A DNA stretch of 64,000 nucleotides from Spodoptera frugiperda. Its lineage: Eukaryota > Arthropoda > Insecta > Lepidoptera > Noctuidae. Under the pieces are notes generated by a model. That model worked only from the letters and a program-made list of their open reading frames with translations. It did not search any database and was not told the DNA's origin. Shown one piece after another: positions 57,548 through 64,000 of the stretch. The position numbers and the translations under genes are program-made. Numbering within the stretch: the stretch's first letter is position 1; every line of letters starts with the position of its first letter. The stretch covers positions 7,130,001 to 7,194,000 of the forward strand of contig NC_064218.1 in assembly GCF_023101765.2 (NCBI RefSeq). Reading direction: 5' to 3'.

Positions 57548-60500
57548 ATGGCTAAGTTAGTCCGACACCATCGTTTGTTGGGGCATCAATTACGACATGT
57601 ACACCATAAGCTGAATGCTTCTACTATAAATCTGGATGTAGAGAAAAAATCATTCCAGGCTGTCCTACCAGAAGTTATTGACTGCGCTATCACTAGGCCT
57701 AAGATAAAAGAGTTGCCTGAAGTCCAAACATGGTTGAAGCAGGTTGGTGAATTAAATTGTTTTATGATTCGTCTTTCGAAACTCGGTGGCCTATGCCATA
57801 TATCATTCGTGGTAGTGGGACACAGAATAATCTTTTTTCTCTCCTGAATGGATACCTATACCATTTAGTAAGTACCTACCATATTGAAAATACCTGTCCG
57901 TTTTGCTCCACTGTAGTAAGTGAATTAAGTGAAATCCTACTAAAACTAACCTATAATACATATAATAGTTACCTTATTATTTCGCCCAAGTCATAAATTT
58001 ATATCTACGTAAATGTAATATTACAGTAGAAGCCTAATTTTTATTTGAATGTACGTAGAAATGAAATAAATCTTAGTGACATACATGAATTAAATCCACA
58101 TTAAATCAGTACTAGGTATGCAAATTGGCGCAAAAATATCACATCACAATACACTATAACCATTGTAAGATAAGACTACAAATTGTATGCATACTAAGTA
58201 CTTTAAATTAATGTAACCTAGACCGCTTAAATGTATACAACAAAGCATATGAGTACAAATAAATAAAATAAATATCACATCTAAAATCTTGTAAATTTTA
58301 GTCGTCGTTAGTTTTAATATTATTTCTTTTTCACAGCTTTTAGAATATACGTTAGTTGGAGGGAAACTGGGCAGAGGACTAATGGTGCCCATGGGATACA
58401 AAGGATTCGAGGAACCTGAACATTTCTCAGAGGAAACTCTGCACTCTGCGCGTGTTATAGGCTGGTGTATAGAAATGGTACATAATACTTACTTATAAAA
58501 CTTTTGTTTATTTTAAAATACGTAAAAAAATATTGTTGTAGTGTAAGTAGCTACTTTGTTTACATTAATGTTACGTTATTATGTTCAATAATTACTTTTT
58601 ATGGTAATGGCATCTCTCAGACGACTTTCGGTTACTTTGGTTATTTTATACAGCTAAGTAATGCCTTTGCCCTGCAGTGGGACGACCATGGCTGAAAATA
58701 AAAATAAATAAATAAGCAATGACACCGATGAGTGCCTGTGTGCAGTTTTACATATTACACTGAGTATCGAATAGTTTTAAATAATATCTTATTTTTATGT
58801 TCAACAGCTGCATTCAACGTTTTTAATACTGGATGACGTCATGGATGGCGGTAAAGTGCGGCATGGTAAGCCTAGTTGGCACCTGCATCGAAGTGTCAGT
58901 GTGTACGCTGTCAATGACGCGATGATGATACAGCAAGCCATGAGGGATGTACTGGATGTATACTTCAGGAATTCGCCCATTTATAATGACTTGATTAGTT
59001 ATTTTAATGAGGTAAGAATAATATTATGGTCAATAGATCTAAGAGGTTTTTTTGAGGTGGTAAAATCATCCAATGACTTATCCCGCATTGGGCGATGCGA
59101 GAGGGAGTGTCAGACTCTTACTAACTAAAAACCACCCCGTTCCTACTCCTGCTTTTCGAGCCGGAGCCCCGGTAAACGGTAACGGTAGGATCTAAGAGGT
59201 TTATGACTCTTTATTCGGAATATAGAAACTAGAAAGCTAAGAAGTTATCAAGCACTGTGCGAAATGTTTACCCAGGGTCACCCAAAGCCCAGATCGGGGG
59301 AATTGTCTTATACTGACTTTTCCAAAATCACAAAAATAGGTAGCCCTACGCCGGCGTTAACCCGTCGATTTGGAAATCATTGAGTCCCTATAGTAACTGA
59401 TGTTGATGATGCTGACATATGCGAGGCTAAGATATGCGATAATGAGGATATCTTCAATTAGACATACCTAGTATATAGAAATCCTAATTGCTGTAGAAAA
59501 AAATAATCCCTCTGTAACAAGGCATGTTTTTATATTTCCAGGCAATCTATCGAGCTACAATGGGCGAGCATTTAGATCTATGTTCAAACTATAACAAGGA
59601 AATTGACAATATGGAAATATTTAACGTGAGCCGCGTCGATGACATTGCTATCAACAAGTCCTCGTTCTACACATTCAAGTTGCCAATATTTGTCGCACTG
59701 TTTCTCGTGAACAATGGGCAAAACATGGCTACCACAGAACTGCATCAGTTTTGTATAGAATTAGGAAGACTGATGCAAGTCCAGGTGAGTCACTCAACCT
59801 CATACATTAGGTATTTTATAAATTACTGCTTTCTGGGAGTGATACATCCGTGAGTAACTTGAGGCCAGTAGAACACCAGCGCAAGAGCCTGTCTTGCACA
59901 TGCTGAACTGGTCCCATTTCACATCGTCCTCGGCATTATTTTTTTTACGTGTGAAATAAATTATTTTTCTTTCTTTTCTTTCACAAGGTGCAATGTCGTT
60001 CAACAGAAATTTATTATTTTTGATATTTCCATTGAATTACTTAGTTTGATTCAAAGTAGATTTCACTACAGTGGCCCCCAATCCGATCCTGTCGAAATAT
60101 CAGACTAAAGTAGCCTAACCGATGCAGTAGTTTCAGAAGTAATGCTACCATTTGTAGGTAATTACTTATTTATTACTCATGTTAGCTCGCTATACTTACT
60201 ATATATGGACGAGGAACTAACAATTAAATAAAAAATATCTAGTTCATAGTTTCATAGAATTTAAACAAACACTAACACATATTTTTATTTTTTGTTGAAT
60301 AATTTTATTTTATATAAAGGATGATTACATGGACGCATACGGCTGTGTAACAGTGACGGGCAAAAATGGTAGAGATATCCAAGAAGGCAAGAGCACCTGG
60401 CTTGCAGTCACAGCGCTGCAGCGCTGTAACTCGGCTCAACGTTCCATCTTCAAAGAATACTACGGCAGCAATGACTTGGAACATGTGCAGCGCATCAAGC

Positions 60501-60655
60501 AGCTTTATGATGAATTGAACCTGCCTGAAGTGTATGAACAATATGAGCTCAAAATGTATGAAGGTTTAATGCGTCGAATAAACGAGGTACCCCACGCAGG
60601 TGGGAGGAATTATCTCTTAGCAATTTTAAATTTTTGTTTTAAACGAGTTAGTTAA
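57548..60655 (+). CDS. IDS-7: terpene-synthase-like FPPS paralogue, intact
   Basis: Exons are 57548-57742, 58337-58477, 58808-59011, 59542-59784 and 60320-60655, giving 372 aa, all phase 0. The leader MAKLVRHHRLLGHQLRHVHH is strongly basic and could target mitochondria. Motifs: VGGKLGRG, LHSTFLILDDVMDGG, VRHGKPSWH, GEHLDLCSNY, INKSSFYTF, LMQVQDDYMDAYG and GKNGRDIQEGKSTW. Both Asp-rich motifs are complete. As in IDS-5 and IDS-6, the IPP-contact residues Q96, R113 and F239 are replaced by H, H and M, so loss of IPP condensation and gain of terpene-synthase activity is a reasonable inference. The acceptor of the last exon (TATATAAAG) is unusually poor in pyrimidines. AATAAA overlaps the stop codon (60654-60659). 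Confidence 0.93.
59047..59190 (-). repeat. R1-type LINE tail fragment in intron 3 of IDS-7
   Basis: Carries AAATCATCCAATGACTTATC, GTGTCAGACTCTTACTAACT and CCGGAGCCCCGGTAAAC as in the two longer R1-like copies, but only about 145 bp remain. Confidence 0.6.
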
Positions 60656-60659
60656 TAAA

Positions 60660-61198
60660 ATTACGTATAATGATTTTTGTTTTATTATAATAAGGTACTA
60701 AGTACTTGTTAAAATATTTTCAATAGCGATGATGACGGGGAAATTTATTTAGTCCGTCAGTTAGGTAGTTAAAAAATATTTGACCCGTATTTTTATTTTG
60801 TCATAATTATAAGATAACACAGATAACTTAGATAAAACGAAGCAAAGTTTTGGAGTGTATAAAATGTACCTAGAAGTGATGTCACACGATATTTCTAATC
60901 GATATATCTTCGAAAGTATTTGTTACCGTAACAAAAAATTACGTGTCTAATATTTTGAAATAATTTACAAGACGGACTTTAAATAAAAAAAAATCATCTA
61001 CTCACTACTACTAAACTAATATGTATTGGCGAAACGGCTAGATAACTGACTGTGATGCAATTAGTACTACATCTCAACTAGTGGTAGCACGGAGTCTGTA
61101 ATTACGCCCAGTATATGACGATAGGCTCACCCCCTGTTAAATAGGACTTATAATATAAATGTTTTACCTATATTGTATAGCGGCATGCCGTAATGTGC
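60660..61198. other. intergenic after IDS-7
   Basis: AT-rich, no gene seen. A dispersed-repeat scrap with GGCATGCCGTAATGTGCAAC lies at its right end. Confidence 0.4.
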
Positions 61199-61211
61199 AA
61201 CTCTGTATATC

Positions 61212-61814
61212 ACTTTTTTTTTTTTTTTTTGAGGGGGGAAAATCATCCAATGACTTCTCCCGCCTTGGATGAGGCGGGAGGGAGTGTCAGACTCTTACTG
61301 ACTAAAAACCACCCCGTTCCTTCTCCTGCTTTGAGCCGGAGTCCCGGTAACCTTTTACATTGTCCGCAGCTCCGGATCGAGCATCAACCCTACTGGGCCC
61401 CAACTGTGGTGGTCTGGCTCATTGAGGCGCGCGCGGAACGCGACGCGCCGTACGCACGGGTCTGGTTCTGGTCGGGCGACGAGCTACCCTTGCTCACCGT
61501 CCGCAGACCCGCACTTACTGTGGCCGGAGATCGTCACGCGATCCCCGACATTCGGAGTGCCTTCTGCGGTGGCTGAGGCGTGAGGAGGATCATTCCCTCA
61601 CGCGCTCCGCCTTCTCCTTAGCTAGTATGACTGCTTCGCAGGAGAAGACGAAGTCCCATTCCCCCTCGCTCCGCACCATGGCCAGAACCAGGGCCGGACG
61701 CGAGAGGTCACCGTCGCCGATCACATCCCTAAGGACACGGCGGTGCTCAGCCCATGCAGGGCACACCGCACCGCTACTGTATGCTCCACCGTGTCCTCCG
61801 GGTGATCCTCGCAA
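61212..61814 (-). mobile_element. R1-clade LINE 3' fragment with 13 bp target duplication
   Basis: Flanked by AACTCTGTATATC (61199-61211 and 61815-61827). The plus-strand T-run at 61214-61230 is the poly(A) tail of a minus-strand insertion. The right part still encodes the end of the LINE C-terminal region (AVCPAWAEHRRVLRDVIGDG). Same family as 53354-54666, more strongly truncated. Confidence 0.85.
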
Positions 61815-62052
61815 AACTCTGTATATCCCTGCGGTGATAAAAGGCGTGACGTTGTATAAACCGTTGCATCTCAATCAGCTTTAGTAGAAATGTACCGTAC
61901 CTAAAATGTCGGAGCTACCGATAAGTATCTTTTTCTGCAATACTTACACAATGTAATAGCAACTATATCTGACAATACAGATAGTAAGTACCTAATGTTC
62001 TATCTGTCAAACACATGATTGATCGACATCTAGAAATCCCCAATACATATTA

Positions 62053-63252
62053 GGGGCCATCCATAAATTACGTCACACGTTAAGGGGGAGGGAGGGGGTC
62101 GACGAAGTGTGACATTGTGTGACAAGGGGGTGGGAGGGGTCCTAAATTTTGTGACGTCACATTTCAATGTTAAAACACGAACTTGAAACTATTATCTAAA
62201 AAATCATGTCATGTTATATTAACTTTACAAAAAAAAATAATAATAAAAATAAAACAAATGACAATGCCAGATCCTGCCCCACTCAATTTCATAAATGTAC
62301 AAGAAAAGTAAATTAATCAAAATTTATGCAATGAAAATAGGACCCTTGGTTACTTAATAATTATTCTGATAAGGTTGCGGATAAAAAGTAGGAAATAAAA
62401 AGAATTTAAAAAACCCAAGGCCTATTTTCTGTTCCTATGGCGACCATCTGCGTTTCTTAGTACGCTTGCACAAGGAAGTAAACGATTTATTCAATAAAAA
62501 AAAGATTTATTAATGTAACGTGTACGGATTTTAATATGAATTTGGTTTTAATACATACATACTGTTAGTTAATTTAATTTTTTTATAATATATATTATAA
62601 TGAATGCATATTCTAATTATTATTTCGTGTTTGAACGTTAGTGATTAAATGTAACGAAACGTCATTGGCGTGCGTGCGCCAGTTATGTCCAAAAAGTCAT
62701 TATTTGACATTCGCTCTGTCTGTTCTGTTTACATTGTTGTTTCGTTATGACTATGAATTAAAAGTAGGATTACTAAAGGTGATATCGGTGATAACATTCC
62801 TGCCTTTCATAGCTAAACACCCTATGTTAGCATTGTAATAATATAAAGCACTTAATTTAATTATTTCTACCATTATAACTGCAATTAACCTGAACTGGTA
62901 CTTAACCTAAAAGTGGTACTTTTTTCTTAGATTTACATAAAAACCGCAACGTCTAAAGGCTTTTAAACATGTTTTTAGTTATCACTAATAGAGCAGCAAT
63001 AGAATGCTACATTTGGCATGCCTGTACAATATAGTTTTTTAGTGGGGCAAAGCTCTATAGAGATTCTGGCATTGTCATTTCGAAAATGCTGTTTTAATTA
63101 AAACATAATTTCTAGATGTAGGTAAAATTATAAAATGTGACGTCACACTAGTCTAGTCTAGGGTGGTCTCACAAATGTGACCAATTGTGACAAGGACGGG
63201 GGAGGGGGTGAAAAATCATGGAATTCGTGTGACGTAATTTATGGATGGCCCC
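62053..63252. mobile_element. non-autonomous DNA transposon with TTA target duplication
   Basis: 1200 bp. The left end GGGGCCATCCATAAATTACG is mirrored at the right end by CGTAATTTATGGATGGCCCC, and subterminal TGTGACGTCACA-type and GGGGGAGGG motifs are also mirrored. TTA flanks both sides (62050-62052 and 63253-63255), which suits the PIF/Harbinger superfamily. No transposase is encoded; the interior open frames have no domains. Confidence 0.75.
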
Positions 63253-63528
63253 TTACCTATCATGATCCTCAAATCACCTGTATCTAAGTAAAATACCTTT
63301 CCGGGGGTACAGGAGCACTCGTGATCAGCAGTCTGCAGTCATATCGCGATAAATAAAGTATGTCTATAACAGCCAAATATGACGTTAACGATTACGAAAC
63401 GTATCATTTAAACAGAATTTACGTAATTTTTGTTAATAATGCGCAAAAGAAATTCAAATCATGATAATTTACTAACGAATTACACGTGTTCGTTGGTTAA
63501 TCTTTGTTTTTAGAGCCCCGTATCTAAA

Positions 63529-63813
63529 GCCGGGTCCAGACGAGTGTAACGTGTAATGTAAGATTACGTGTAATTTAGCATCAACAGTGTGGACGGCACA
63601 CGAACTCAAAGCGAATTGTGAACGCGAAAATATTTCAAAAGCTGTTTTCACTCAGTTGCGTCTTTGTGTTCGCGCGAAAAACCGACAGCCGATGGATCAA
63701 CCCCGAGCGCCGCGCGAGCGTTACATGTAATGCTCGTACTGCCGTCCACACGTAGAATTCGTGTTACATTACACGGTGGATTACATTACACGTTACACTC
63801 GTCTGGACCCGGC
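63529..63813. repeat. MITE with GCCGGGTCCAGACGAGTG termini
   Basis: A 285 bp element. The left end GCCGGGTCCAGACGAGTGTA is exactly mirrored by TACACTCGTCTGGACCCGGC on the right, with repeated TGTAATGTAA/TTACATTACA motifs next to the ends. Confidence 0.8.
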
Positions 63814-63939
63814 TTAAAGAATAAAAAATGGACCCTATAATTCATTTATTGCAAAATGTAGGTACATACATTTATTAATTTTTTATCCGACTTCCCAAAA
63901 ATGAGGCGGTCGACTATTTTTTTTTTTGTTTAAGGTTTT

Positions 63940-64000
63940 TAGTTTAGGGTTTTTATTTGAGGGCAGAAAATCGTCCTATGACTTCTCTCACACCGTGCCT
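63940..64000 (-). repeat. R1-type LINE tail, cut by the window edge
   Basis: GAGGGCAGAAAATCGTCC and TGACTTCTCTCAC match the 3' end block of the R1-like copies. The element continues beyond the window. Confidence 0.5.

Noticed and set aside
62641..62838. 65-codon frame starting near 62641
   Set aside because: Inside a non-autonomous transposon, without domain or conserved context.

Overview
The window reads as nuclear DNA of a butterfly or moth (Lepidoptera). It is AT-rich, its genes are split by GT-AG introns with conserved phases, and it carries repeat types typical of lepidopteran genomes: RTE-like retroposon tails, R1, CR1-like and jockey LINE pieces, a Helitron helicase remnant, tRNA-derived SINEs and many MITEs. 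No prokaryotic, viral or canonical tRNA/rRNA gene was seen.

The dominant content is an array of seven paralogous trans-isoprenyl diphosphate synthase genes of the farnesyl diphosphate synthase (FPPS) family. They are named here IDS-1 to IDS-7 in map order: IDS-1 (139-7601, +, 5' end outside the window), IDS-2 (11785-14840, +), IDS-3 (15308-31974, +), IDS-4 (36752-39343, -), IDS-5 (48073-49806, +), IDS-6 (50663-56252, +) and IDS-7 (57548-60655, +). I rebuilt the exons by hand. Conserved exon sizes (141, about 204, about 240 and about 336 nt) and matching phases across paralogues support the models. IDS-2, -3, -4 and -7 are complete open genes of 372-385 aa, most with a basic leader that could target mitochondria. 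IDS-5 is complete but has a rewritten leader. IDS-6 has a destroyed splice acceptor and is probably a pseudogene.

The paralogues fall into functional classes by active-site residues (human FPPS numbering from established knowledge). IDS-2 and IDS-3 keep every checked substrate-binding and metal-binding residue and look like real prenyltransferases; IDS-3 is the most canonical. IDS-5, -6 and -7 keep both aspartate-rich motifs but have lost residues that contact the homoallylic substrate IPP (Q96 to H, R113 to H, F239 to M). That pattern is expected when an FPPS turns into a terpene synthase that ionises a prenyl diphosphate without adding IPP. IDS-4 (Q96 to E, F239 to L, second motif NDYKD) and IDS-1 (first motif NDIME, GQxLD changed to GNFLE) are divergent in other ways. 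The candidate undescribed system is therefore a lepidopteran cluster of FPPS-derived terpene-synthase-like enzymes next to its probable parent FPPS genes.

Layout: 1-7.7 kb IDS-1; 8-11.7 kb intergenic with MITEs and a 1.9 kb terminal-inverted-repeat element; 11.8-14.9 kb IDS-2; 15.3-32 kb IDS-3, with introns swollen by repeats; 32-36.6 kb repeats; 36.7-39.4 kb IDS-4 on the minus strand; 40.7-45.9 kb a CR1-like LINE with an intact 978-aa endonuclease/reverse transcriptase; 45.9-46.5 kb a jockey fragment; 47-56.3 kb the tandem duplicates IDS-5 and IDS-6, the latter with a 3.8 kb nest of mobile elements in its last intron; 57.5-60.7 kb IDS-7; 61-64 kb mobile elements.
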